Origin: an uncultured Eubacterium sp.
Lineage (GTDB): Bacteria; Bacillota; Clostridia; Lachnospirales; Lachnospiraceae
Reading direction: 5' to 3'
DNA length: 30,533 nucleotides
NCBI GenBank assembly: GCA_910584065.1
Contig: CAJTZN010000042.1
Span: forward strand, 1 to 30,533
The position numbers were made by a program, and so were the translations under genes. Every line of letters begins with the position of its first letter. The stretch's first letter is position 1. Shown here one piece after another: positions 14,678-22,481 of the stretch. The notes below the pieces were generated by a model, which was not told where the DNA came from, searched no databases, and worked only from the letters and a program-made list of their open reading frames with translations.

Positions 14678-15412
14678 ATGCTGCTTCATATTGCCGTCTG
14701 CGATGACGACGAGAGCGATCGGAACTCCCTCCTATCACATCTCACTGACGTCTGTGATGACCTTGGACTACTCACACAGATCGATACCTTTACCTCCGGG
14801 GAACATTTTCTTTCCGCGGGTATTGCAAAAAATTATGATATTGTTTTTATGGATATTTACCTGAACGATATAAACGGAATCGACGCCGTGCAAAGCGCCC
14901 AGATGAGCTGGCCGCAGACGAGTCATTTTGTTTTTACGACCATCAGCAGCGAGCACGCCATAGAAGCCTTTAACCTGAACGCTTCGCACTACCTCGTAAA
15001 ACCGCTGAAACGGGAAAAAGTAAGAGAAGCCGTAGAGCGGTGTATTTCTTCCTGCCCTGCGAAAAACAAAAGAATTCTGGAAATTAAAACAGGCAGAAAA
15101 CAGATTTCGATCCCGATGGAGGATATTTCGTACATTGAGGTGACAAATACCCGCTGCACCGTTCACACGGAGGATCACAGCTTTCAGACTTACACGTCGC
15201 TAAACGCCCTGTTTACATTGCTTGATGAGGAATTGTTCCTGCGCGTGCAGAAAAGTTTTGTGGTCAATATGGCATTCATTGATTCTTTCTTTTACGACCA
15301 TATCGTATTGAAAGATGGCACTGAGATCTCCATATCCAGAAACAAACGGACGGAACTGAAAAAACAGTATCAGGACTTTTTATTTCGATATGTAAGGAGG
15401 CAGGGTTTATGA
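14678..15412 (+). CDS. LytTR-family response regulator (AgrA-like)
   Basis: Response regulator of 244 residues. The receiver domain (1-120) has the acidic pocket Asp9-Asp11 (AVCDDD), phospho-acceptor Asp59 in FMDIYL and Lys near KPLKREK. The LytTR DNA-binding domain (about 138-240) has VTNTRCTVHT, FLRVQKSFVVN and ISISRNKRTELKK, as in AgrA, VirR and ComE. I start at 14678 because AAGGA lies 9 bases upstream; the ATG at 14669 abuts that site. It overlaps the kinase gene by ATGA, so the two are translationally coupled. Such regulators usually control peptide-based quorum, bacteriocin or surface genes. No AgrB or AgrD gene is seen nearby. Confidence 0.9.
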   Translation: MLLHIAVCDDDESDRNSLLSHLTDVCDDLGLLTQIDTFTSGEHFLSAGIAKNYDIVFMDIYLNDINGIDAVQSAQMSWPQTSHFVFTTISSEHAIEAFNLNASHYLVKPLKREKVREAVERCISSCPAKNKRILEIKTGRKQISIPMEDISYIEVTNTRCTVHTEDHSFQTYTSLNALFTLLDEELFLRVQKSFVVNMAFIDSFFYDHIVLKDGTEISISRNKRTELKKQYQDFLFRYVRRQGL

Positions 15413-16794
15413 TCATTTTTTTGCAGCTATTTACAGGGGCGTTCGTTGACCTCGCCTCGTTTGCCCTGTTATGTGCGTTTCCATTTACCGGATATTTCCG
15501 GCTGCCGCGCAGGAAGAACACTCTCATTACCATTTCCCTTATTCTCGGATCCGCTCTTGCTTACGCCGCAGCGGGAACTTACCTTTCCTTTATCCTGCCC
15601 TTTGATAACCGGCTTTATCAGGCGATCAGCGCCGTCTTTATCTGCTGCACGATCCTCTGCTTTTTCTGGTATCTGTACGCCGTCCGGGCAATCTGGCAGA
15701 AGAAAGCGTTTATCTTTTTATTTGCCATGACCAGCGCGTTATTTATCAGTTCCATCTGTAACTGCATCCTGAATTTCCTGCCGGGACCGGGAAGCTGGAT
15801 TCCCGATACCCCGATCACGATCGCGGCCACTTTCGTCTCCAATGTGGTGGTCATCCCGTTATTATGTTTATTTCTCAAATATTTTTACCTGCCTGTCGAA
15901 GACGGGATGAGCGCCAAAGAGATCGGATACCTCTCCATTCCCCTGCTGCTTCTGTTTGGCACATTTTTCATTGTATTTTCTTATGTAGACTTTATCTATA
16001 TCATCTCAAATATAACGGCAGTTTCCTTATATTTCGGCCTTCTTCTCACCGTATTTCTCCTGTACGGCGTAATCTTTAAAATGTATTCCCTCGCTCATGA
16101 ACGGTATCTGGCCGATGAAAAATACGCGAGGCTGCAGTACCAGGAAGAAATCCGCGGCGAACAATACAAGAGGATTTATGAAAATATAGAGAACAGCCGT
16201 AAAATGCGGCACGACCTGCGGCATCATATGGTGATCCTCCAGGGTTACCTTGAATCAGGCGATCCGGAAAAAGCGAAGGACTATCTGAACCTCTATTTGA
16301 AAAGCATGGAAGATCATCGGATCATCCAATACTGCGGCAATCCGGTCATCAATATGCTGATCAGTCATTATAGCGATCTCGCGAAATCACAGGATATCGC
16401 GTTTTCGACCCACGTCCATATCCCGGATATGCTTCCGGTGCCAGATACCGACCTTTCCGTACTGGTGGGGAACCTTCTGGATAATGCCGTAAGCGCGGCC
16501 GCCACCGCAGCGGGGACGGACCGGATGATCCGCCTGAACATGAACTGTTCTGGGAAAATGTTTGGCGTTACCGTCGATAATGGCTTTGACGGGGACGTGA
16601 AACAAAATGGCAGGGCGTACCTCTCCACAAAATCCGGCGGCCAGGGGCTTGGCTTGAAAATACTGGCGGATATCGCGGAGAAATACGATGGCGGTGTGGA
16701 ATTTACCCATGAAGCGGTGATGTTTCATTCGTCGGTCATGCTGCGGCTGCCCTCCCATCCCGCCCGCTCTCCGTTACATACCGATCCGCATTGA
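15409..16794 (+). CDS. GHKL sensor histidine kinase (AgrC-like)
   Basis: Membrane histidine kinase of 461 residues, partner of the LytTR regulator. Six to seven hydrophobic segments fill residues 1-225. A helical linker follows, then the H-box MRHDLRHH with the likely phospho-His at 268, the N-box GNLLDNAVSAA (Asn355/Asn359) and the G-box STKSGGQGLGL (about 409-419). This is the HPK10/GHKL layout of AgrC and of YesN-unrelated peptide sensors. The aromatic, multi-pass sensor part is typical of kinases that perceive modified peptides, but the ligand is unknown. GGAGG lies 10 bases before the ATG. The 3' end overlaps the convergent membrane-protein gene by 21 bp, and no terminator is visible. 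Confidence 0.9.
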   Translation: MIIFLQLFTGAFVDLASFALLCAFPFTGYFRLPRRKNTLITISLILGSALAYAAAGTYLSFILPFDNRLYQAISAVFICCTILCFFWYLYAVRAIWQKKAFIFLFAMTSALFISSICNCILNFLPGPGSWIPDTPITIAATFVSNVVVIPLLCLFLKYFYLPVEDGMSAKEIGYLSIPLLLLFGTFFIVFSYVDFIYIISNITAVSLYFGLLLTVFLLYGVIFKMYSLAHERYLADEKYARLQYQEEIRGEQYKRIYENIENSRKMRHDLRHHMVILQGYLESGDPEKAKDYLNLYLKSMEDHRIIQYCGNPVINMLISHYSDLAKSQDIAFSTHVHIPDMLPVPDTDLSVLVGNLLDNAVSAAATAAGTDRMIRLNMNCSGKMFGVTVDNGFDGDVKQNGRAYLSTKSGGQGLGLKILADIAEKYDGGVEFTHEAVMFHSSVMLRLPSHPARSPLHTDPH

Positions 16795-17274
16795 GGCAAA
16801 CAGGCAGAAGGAACAGAAAAAGATGAGAACAAAACATCCGGAGAGATCCCGGAAAAAGTGATTTCTCCATTTGCTGCGCACGGAAGCCAGCGGTGAAACA
16901 CCCGTCATCTGGTACACCAGATACATCAAAAATGTTATGGCCACCATATAAACCACGTTACGCAGCAGCGCTTCCGCCACGAAGATCAGAGCCAGATGTG
17001 TCATAAGATATGCTGCGTCCCCTTCATATAGGTGTTTTTGCGCCAATCCGATCAGATATGCCGTAAACGGCCCCGTCATCGCTGACAGAAAGGTAACGGT
17101 GATCTGTGGATTTTCCGACAGGAGGGCCGAAATATCGCCGCCCCCCGGAAACATGCGCAAATATCCCACCGCCACAAGCGGCGCCAGTGTCAGAAGGGTT
17201 TTAGCGATCGCAAACCATCTGTCTTTTGCGTGAAGATCTGCCGCGATCCTGATCTGTTCCTTTTTCTTTGCCAT
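16774..17274 (-). CDS. Four-helix membrane protein, last gene of the alpha-glucoside operon
   Basis: Unrecognised membrane protein of 166 residues with four hydrophobic segments (about 24-42, 56-80, 86-120 and 143-161) and short charged ends. A GGAGG site is 8 bases upstream, and it begins 23 bases after the 6-phospho-alpha-glucosidase stop, so it is likely co-transcribed. Nothing in it resembles a PTS subunit. Its tail overlaps the end of the convergent kinase gene. A role in the operon cannot be inferred from sequence. Confidence 0.7.
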   Translation of the reverse strand: MAKKKEQIRIAADLHAKDRWFAIAKTLLTLAPLVAVGYLRMFPGGGDISALLSENPQITVTFLSAMTGPFTAYLIGLAQKHLYEGDAAYLMTHLALIFVAEALLRNVVYMVAITFLMYLVYQMTGVSPLASVRSKWRNHFFRDLSGCFVLIFFCSFCLFASMRIGM

Positions 17275-17297
17275 AGCCCTGCCTCCGATCCAATCTC

Positions 17298-18632
17298 TTA
17301 TTTCAGTTCCGGCCAGTAGTCCTTATTTGCCTCGATCATGTCGTCGAGGATCAGCTTGGCCACCCGCGCGCTTGGCACGATCTTAGATAATGTGAGCGCC
17401 TGCCACATTTTCTGATAACTCCCTTCGATCCACGCCTCCACGACGAGTTTCTCCACACTGACCTGCTGCTCTAAGAGACCTTTCTGGAACTGCGGTATCG
17501 ACCCCTGACAGATGCGTTCATATCCGTTGGAACCGACGATACATGGAATCTCCACCATCGCCGTGCGGTCAAAATTCTCCACCGCTCCCTCGTTCGGGAC
17601 GATGAGCAGAAACCGCTCCCTTGTGTTTTCCGCGATGGCACAGGCCAGATCGACGATATAGGTGGCGTGCGCATCGGCCTCAAATCCGCAGTCTTTGGCG
17701 CTGCCCTTTTCAATGATCTCGCGGCACGCTCCGAATACCGTCTTTTCACGGCCCTCCATTACCTCGTTGGCACGGGTGTGTTTTGGGTCAGAGTGTTCCA
17801 CGACGTAGTCCGGATACAGATAATATTTGAGATACGTGTTGGGGATCGTATCGGGATCGAGGGCGTAAACGTCCTTGGCCTTGGCGAATGTCTCCTTCCA
17901 GCTGTCATCGATATGCTGGTTTGTCTCCGCGATGCCATCGGCAAACCCGTTTTTCGCCACATGCTTTTTGATCTCCGGCATCAGGTCATTTCCCTCACTG
18001 TCATAGATCTTGTACCACCACCCGAAATGATTGAGACCGTAATAGCCGACCTGCATTTCTTTTCTGGATTTCAGCCCAACCATATTGGCCATCTTTTCCT
18101 CCAGATCGATCGGCATATCGCAGATATTGAGTATCCTCGATTCCGGACGAAGGCGTCTGGTCGCCTCCGCGACGATTGCCGCCGGATTGGAATAATTCAG
18201 CATCCATGCCTCCGGTGAATATTTTTCCATATAGTCCAGAATTTCCAAAACGCCGCCGATGGAACGCATTCCATAGGCAATTCCGCCCGGCCCGCATGTC
18301 TCCTGTCCGACCACGCCGTACTTGAGGGGAATCTTTTCATCCAGCTCGCGCATGGCGTATTTGCCGACACGGATATGGGCCAGAACAAAATCAATCCCGG
18401 TAAACGCCGTTTCCGGATCGGTCGTGTAGCCAAATTCGATGTCCGGCGCATTTTCCTTCAGATAGATTTCACAGGCTTTTGCCACAATCTCCTGACGCTC
18501 CGCGTCATTGTCGTAAAACATGATCTTGTGTATCGGGAAACGCTCCCGCTCCTCCAGGAGCATGAGGGCAATTCCCGGCGTAAATGTGCTGCCGCCTCCG
18601 GCGACAGTGATCGCATATGATGGTTTTGACAT
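17298..18632 (-). CDS. glvA: 6-phospho-alpha-glucosidase, glycoside hydrolase family 4
   Basis: NAD- and divalent-metal-dependent enzyme that splits phosphorylated alpha-glucosides such as maltose 6'-phosphate into glucose and glucose 6-phosphate in the cytoplasm. Length 444 is normal for GH4. The N-terminal dinucleotide loop AGGGSTFTP (about 11-19) is present, and LNYSNPA (about 145-151) and GLNHFGW (about 199-205) supply substrate and metal contacts. CDMP at 171-174 places Cys171 as metal ligand; in this family CDMP marks alpha-glucoside-specific members while CN-V-P marks beta-specific ones. It lies 28 bases after the PTS gene with AGGAGG before its ATG, which agrees with the substrate. 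Related genes are called glvA, malA or malH in different genera, so the symbol is approximate. Confidence 0.92.
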   Translation of the reverse strand: MSKPSYAITVAGGGSTFTPGIALMLLEERERFPIHKIMFYDNDAERQEIVAKACEIYLKENAPDIEFGYTTDPETAFTGIDFVLAHIRVGKYAMRELDEKIPLKYGVVGQETCGPGGIAYGMRSIGGVLEILDYMEKYSPEAWMLNYSNPAAIVAEATRRLRPESRILNICDMPIDLEEKMANMVGLKSRKEMQVGYYGLNHFGWWYKIYDSEGNDLMPEIKKHVAKNGFADGIAETNQHIDDSWKETFAKAKDVYALDPDTIPNTYLKYYLYPDYVVEHSDPKHTRANEVMEGREKTVFGACREIIEKGSAKDCGFEADAHATYIVDLACAIAENTRERFLLIVPNEGAVENFDRTAMVEIPCIVGSNGYERICQGSIPQFQKGLLEQQVSVEKLVVEAWIEGSYQKMWQALTLSKIVPSARVAKLILDDMIEANKDYWPELK

Positions 18633-18660
18633 AAATAAATACCTCCTGATTTTTCTGTTC

Positions 18661-20796
18661 TTATTTTAGATACGTGATAACGGTAGTTTTCCCTGCTTTG
18701 GCCGATTTATCCGGCATCAGTTCTATTTCCCCGCACTCATCGGCATTTGTCATCAGGATCGGCGTGTGCATTTTGATGTCTTTTTCTTTCATCAGGTTCA
18801 TATCCACCTCGCAGAGCAGCTGCCCCGTCCTGACTTTGTCACCCACTTTCACTTTCGCGGTAAAACCTTCTCCCCCCAATTCTACCGTATTGATGCCGAT
18901 GTGGACGAGAAGCTCCAGTCCATCTTCTGTCGCGATTCCATAGGCGTGCAGCGTGTCCGCGACCGTGAAGATCTCTCCATCTACCGGGGCGTATACCATG
19001 CCGTCTGTGACGATGACAGCCACGCCCTCGCCGAGCGCGCCTCCGGCAAACACCTCATCCGGCACATCGCTTACCGGGATCACCTCTCCGTCTGCTGCTG
19101 CCTTGATCTCATGCCGCTGCATCGCGGATTGATCGGCGTCCACGCCGCTTTTCGTATTTCCCGCCGCATCCGGCGCCTGCTGTTTTGGCTCGTCCTCACT
19201 GTCTCCTTTATCGAGCGCGTAAGCGGACGGATTTGCCATGATATTTTCAAATTTCTCCCGGACACTGGGCACGCTCATACCGACGATGACCTGCATCGCC
19301 TTTCCATTTTTGGAAATACCATGGGAACCCACGCCTTTAAAGTAAGCGTCGTCTTTGACCACCGTTTCATCTTTTACATTGATCCTCAGACGGGTTGCGC
19401 AGTTGGTCACATCGACGATATTATCCGCGCCTCCCAGTCCTTCCATGATCAGGGCAGCCAGCATGGTCTTTTTGTCCATTTCCACATTTCCTGACTGTCT
19501 GGCCCGGAACTCCGCCTTCGAATAAAACTTCGTTTCATCGCTCTCCTCCCGTCCCGGCGTCTTAAAATCAAACTTGAGGATCAGGAAACGGAATACGACA
19601 AAATAAATTGCCGTGTATACCAGTCCGATGACCAGCAGAAGCAGGTACTCTTTCCAGTGCGTGCTCATAAGCGGAATAAAATTCAGCGAACTCATCTCGA
19701 TCAGACCGCCGGAAAATACCCCAACGATACCGAACAGGTTCATCGTTGTGGACAGACAGGCCGCCAGAAACGCATGGACGACAAAGAGTACCGGCGCGAT
19801 AAACAGGAACGTAAACTCGATCGGCTCTGTTACGCCGCAGACGATCGCCGTAAGTGTGATCGGGATCAGCAGCCCCTTGAGCTGTGTCTTCTTTTCCGGC
19901 TTTGCCGTGGCATAAAACGCCAGCGCGATACCCGGACAGCCGAACAGCTTGGAAAATCCTGTCGCCGTAAAGGACGCCTGGGGACAGAGGGATTTCAGCG
20001 AGGCTGTCGAAGACGCCAGCGCTGGCAGCTGCGTCGCCCAGTAAGAGTAAATACCGCCGGGACAGACCAGATTGTCATAATAAAATGGACTGTACATGAG
20101 GTGGTGCAATCCGAACGGAATGAGCAGGCGCTCGAGAAATATGAAAACCCATACGCCAAATGCCCCGCTGGTCATGACAAAATTCTGGAAAATCTGCATG
20201 CCATGCTGGATATTGGGCCAGATGATCACAGACAAAAGTGCCACCGGAAGCATGACAAGAAACCCGATCATAAAGATGAATGTGGATCCGTTAAAGGAAC
20301 CAAGCCATTCCGGAAGCTCCGTATCGAAAAATTTATTGTGAAGATAGATTACGATCCCGGAGACCAGCAGCGCGCCGAACATCCCCATGTCCAGCGTTTT
20401 GATATTAGCGATCATCGTCAGTCCGCTGGAACCGCCGATCTCCGCGGAAAAGTCAACGCCGAACACGCCTCCCCACTGGGAGAGTATCGTATTTACAAAA
20501 TAGTGAAAGGTCAGATATAAGACCAACGCTTCCATGCAGCACCGCGCCGCCTGTTTGCTGGCCAGGCCAATGGGCAGGCCAACGACGAACAGCAGGGGCA
20601 GCTGGTTAAACACGCACCACGCCCCCTGCAGGATCACATTCCACACCAGATACCACATGCTGGTGGGGACCGCCAGCGACCCGAGGACGGCCTCGGTCGT
20701 ACAAAGCGTTCCTATACCAACCATAACACCTGCAAAGGAGAACAGCAGCACCGGGGTGAACATGGCGCCGCCGAACTTTTGGATTTTCTGCATCAT
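18661..20796 (-). CDS. glvC: Alpha-glucoside PTS transporter, domains IIC-IIB-IIA in one chain
   Basis: Phosphotransferase permease of 711 residues that imports and phosphorylates an alpha-glucoside, most likely maltose-type, given the GH4 gene behind it. IIC (about 1-410) has about ten membrane segments and the GVTEPIEFTFLF motif of the glucose family. IIB (about 440-525) has the phospho-Cys466 in TNCATRLRI. A charged linker follows. IIA (about 565-705) has the paired histidines His617 and His632 in HAYGIAT and LLVHIGINTV. All three phospho-transfer sites are intact, so only EI and HPr are needed. The ribosome site AAGGG is distant (13 bases) from the ATG. An inverted repeat upstream is a likely operator. 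No dedicated regulator gene is adjacent. Confidence 0.92.
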   Translation of the reverse strand: MMQKIQKFGGAMFTPVLLFSFAGVMVGIGTLCTTEAVLGSLAVPTSMWYLVWNVILQGAWCVFNQLPLLFVVGLPIGLASKQAARCCMEALVLYLTFHYFVNTILSQWGGVFGVDFSAEIGGSSGLTMIANIKTLDMGMFGALLVSGIVIYLHNKFFDTELPEWLGSFNGSTFIFMIGFLVMLPVALLSVIIWPNIQHGMQIFQNFVMTSGAFGVWVFIFLERLLIPFGLHHLMYSPFYYDNLVCPGGIYSYWATQLPALASSTASLKSLCPQASFTATGFSKLFGCPGIALAFYATAKPEKKTQLKGLLIPITLTAIVCGVTEPIEFTFLFIAPVLFVVHAFLAACLSTTMNLFGIVGVFSGGLIEMSSLNFIPLMSTHWKEYLLLLVIGLVYTAIYFVVFRFLILKFDFKTPGREESDETKFYSKAEFRARQSGNVEMDKKTMLAALIMEGLGGADNIVDVTNCATRLRINVKDETVVKDDAYFKGVGSHGISKNGKAMQVIVGMSVPSVREKFENIMANPSAYALDKGDSEDEPKQQAPDAAGNTKSGVDADQSAMQRHEIKAAADGEVIPVSDVPDEVFAGGALGEGVAVIVTDGMVYAPVDGEIFTVADTLHAYGIATEDGLELLVHIGINTVELGGEGFTAKVKVGDKVRTGQLLCEVDMNLMKEKDIKMHTPILMTNADECGEIELMPDKSAKAGKTTVITYLK

Positions 20797-20823
20797 AGAT
20801 GTACCACATCCCTTCTATCGTTA

Positions 20824-20853
20824 TTTGCCAGTACTCTAGTTACTATTGGCAAA
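20824..20853. promoter_or_regulatory. Candidate operator upstream of the PTS operon
   Basis: Perfect 7-bp arms TTTGCCA (20824-20830) and TGGCAAA (20847-20853) separated by 16 bases, 28 bp before the PTS start. It has the size of an operator for a dimeric repressor. No regulator gene is adjacent and no convincing -10/-35 pair is visible. Confidence 0.5.
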
Positions 20854-20881
20854 AGGGCGGAATAAAATTCTTATAAAGCGC

Positions 20882-20908
20882 AAAAAAGAGACTTCCTTGA
20901 GAAGTCCC
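20882..20908 (-). terminator. Intrinsic terminator after the AlbA-type gene
   Basis: Minus strand: GGGACTTC, short loop, GAAGTCTC, then TTTTTTGCGC. Eight pairs including one G-U. It ends the transcript of the gene finishing at 20957 and marks the left edge of the defence-like island. Confidence 0.75.
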
Positions 20909-20956
20909 TGATTTTCAACTTATTTTGTCTTCACTAATTCAATCCCTTCCGTATTT

Positions 20957-22375
20957 TCATTTCTTAATGATCCACTGGCCCTTCTTGGTGGAGCCGACTC
21001 TTTTTAAGAGTCCTTCATTTTGTAGTTGTTTCAAAACATACTTTACTCCGCTCCTCGACATCCCTGTTCTCTCCGCGAGTTTTATCTGTGTGATAAAAGG
21101 ATTTAAGCTGATTTCATATATGATTTTTTCACATGAACTATGGCTCTTTATCATTTCTAGGCTAGTTTCTTGGCTAGTTTCTAGGCTAGTTTCTAGGCTA
21201 GTTTCTTGGTCAGTTTCTTGGCTAGTTTCTTGGTCAGTTTCTAGGCTAGTTTCTTGGTCAGTGCTATTTCCACTGTCACTTACCGCCCTGTACAAATTTA
21301 TTCGCAGCGCAGTCTCCATATCAACAAACTCCGGCTCAGGAAGTCCGTACTCCTTCATTTCCTGAAACAGTCTCGGAATACCGGTACCCCAGCCTTCGAT
21401 CAGATTCATATAGGAAAACGCATGCGCCAGAGCCCTGTTTCTGATTTGAGAATAACCTTCTTTCATCCTATCAATAGTAACTCCCGGCATCAAACCTCCC
21501 GGTGACGTGATTTCCAAACGGTCGTCGTAAATAGCAACCTGAATATGTGATGATTGCAGGAAACTGCAATTCATCACTGCATTAATGATAATCTCACGAA
21601 TACTGTCCGGCGGCAGTTCGTAAATGTCCTTACGATAAAGACCTTCAATTCTAGCTCCAAGACGGATGTTCCTCAGAACAAACTTAAATGCCTCCTCTAC
21701 CTGCTGCCACAACGGGCCTTCATAATCACGCTTATCCACAAACACTGCACGAGTCGTTCCCTTAAACATGCCACATTGGATTTTTGACAGAAAAACATCC
21801 TGTCCCGTCAGGAAAATATACGCATTGGTCGGATGAATAACGCCCTCTTCGTCCTCCGCCAAAACACCCCAGTTCAGCAGGATATTTTTTGTCACCTCCT
21901 TCACCGACTGACGCTGCGCAGCATTTTTACAATTAGCAAGAGCAACACCTTTCATATCAGCGCAGAGTTTCTCAATATCCAGCTCGGATACGGACAAATC
22001 TCTACGAATAACGGTATCATAAGAGCGCCCCTCGGACTCGTAGTACATCTCCTTCGTCATTTCCCTGTCAGCTTTTCTGGAAGTTCCTGACACACGCATA
22101 TAAACGCCGTCGGTAATACCATCCTGCTTGATGTAGTAGGGTTTCTGCTTTCCTGCGCTGATTTCAACAATAATAATGGTTTTCCCGTCAATCGTCTGCG
22201 GGTAAACATCGGGCACAATAACCGGCTCACATCTATCCGATATTGCATTTGTGATGGCATCCATCTCGCGGAAAACGCAGTCCTCCGGAATACCGACGAT
22301 CTTAATGGTATGCCTTGCAACCTCTTCATCTTTTATTCTGTTTTCTACTGCATTTACTCCATTTTCTTTTTTCAT
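20957..22375 (-). CDS. AlbA/Schlafen-type ATP-binding protein with winged helix, N-terminally shortened
   Basis: Protein of 472 residues of the AlbA_2 plus HATPase_c_4 (divergent AAA-4) family, often annotated as transcriptional regulator or ATP-binding protein and common in defence and mobile islands. The N-terminal AlbA part is incomplete: it begins near KIVGIPEDCVFREMDAI, and the upstream half with its usual E-x-x-x-x-E-x-K segment is replaced by about 30 unrelated residues. The ATP-binding part has REIIINAVMNCSF, YDDRLEITSPGGLMPG and EGWGTGIPRL. Then comes a linker of nine TSLE/TDQE/TSQE units (12-bp DNA repeat) and a C-terminal winged helix (KLAERTGMSRSGVKYVLKQL). The start at 22375 is chosen because the promoter covers all earlier start codons except one inside the leader hairpin; GGTGA lies just upstream. 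It has its own promoter and terminator. Confidence 0.8.
   Translation of the reverse strand: MKKENGVNAVENRIKDEEVARHTIKIVGIPEDCVFREMDAITNAISDRCEPVIVPDVYPQTIDGKTIIIVEISAGKQKPYYIKQDGITDGVYMRVSGTSRKADREMTKEMYYESEGRSYDTVIRRDLSVSELDIEKLCADMKGVALANCKNAAQRQSVKEVTKNILLNWGVLAEDEEGVIHPTNAYIFLTGQDVFLSKIQCGMFKGTTRAVFVDKRDYEGPLWQQVEEAFKFVLRNIRLGARIEGLYRKDIYELPPDSIREIIINAVMNCSFLQSSHIQVAIYDDRLEITSPGGLMPGVTIDRMKEGYSQIRNRALAHAFSYMNLIEGWGTGIPRLFQEMKEYGLPEPEFVDMETALRINLYRAVSDSGNSTDQETSLETDQETSQETDQETSLETSLETSQETSLEMIKSHSSCEKIIYEISLNPFITQIKLAERTGMSRSGVKYVLKQLQNEGLLKRVGSTKKGQWIIKK
21155..21262 (-). repeat. Nine copies of a 12-bp in-frame repeat
   Basis: Nine 12-bp units, each a variant of CTAGTTTCTTGG on the plus strand, encode TSLE, TDQE or TSQE. 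Copy number can change without shifting the frame, so it sets the length of an acidic linker between the ATP-binding and winged-helix domains. Confidence 0.9.
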
Positions 22376-22392
22376 TTCGTCACCCCATAACC

Positions 22393-22424
22393 AGAGTTTG
22401 GAACCGTTCATGGTTCCAAACTCT
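22393..22424. promoter_or_regulatory. Perfect 13-bp inverted repeat at the AlbA-type transcript start
   Basis: Arms AGAGTTTGGAACC (22393-22405) and GGTTCCAAACTCT (22412-22424) around six bases. The expected transcription start is near 22424, so it is either an operator over +1 or a 5'-terminal RNA hairpin just before the ribosome site. Confidence 0.75.
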
Positions 22425-22430
22425 CTTCTA

Positions 22431-22459
22431 ATTATACAAAAGGGTTTCAGATACTTCAA
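22431..22459 (-). promoter_or_regulatory. Promoter of the AlbA-type gene
   Basis: Minus strand TTGAAG (22459-22454), 17 bases, TATAAT (22436-22431). It lies in the gap after the 479-residue gene, so the AlbA-type gene can be expressed apart from the upstream operon. Confidence 0.7.
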
Positions 22460-22481
22460 GCACTATTTCCCTTACACCATC

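Noticed and set aside
14460..14864. Possible AgrD-like peptide upstream of the LytTR gene
   Set aside because: The plus-strand frame here lacks a ribosome site, contains the hairpin repeats and overlaps the regulator; nothing resembles an AgrD core or AgrB.
19657..20520. Plus-strand frame of about 287 codons inside the PTS gene
   Set aside because: Antisense shadow of a fully conserved PTS coding region; composition is Arg/Asp-rich and unlike any family.
21155..21262. CRISPR-like array
   Set aside because: Units are 12 bp with no spacers and encode a regular peptide linker in frame.
22376..22459. N-terminal extension of the AlbA-type protein from the ATG at 22459
   Set aside because: The -35/-10 promoter lies within this stretch, and the extra residues do not resemble the missing half of the AlbA domain.
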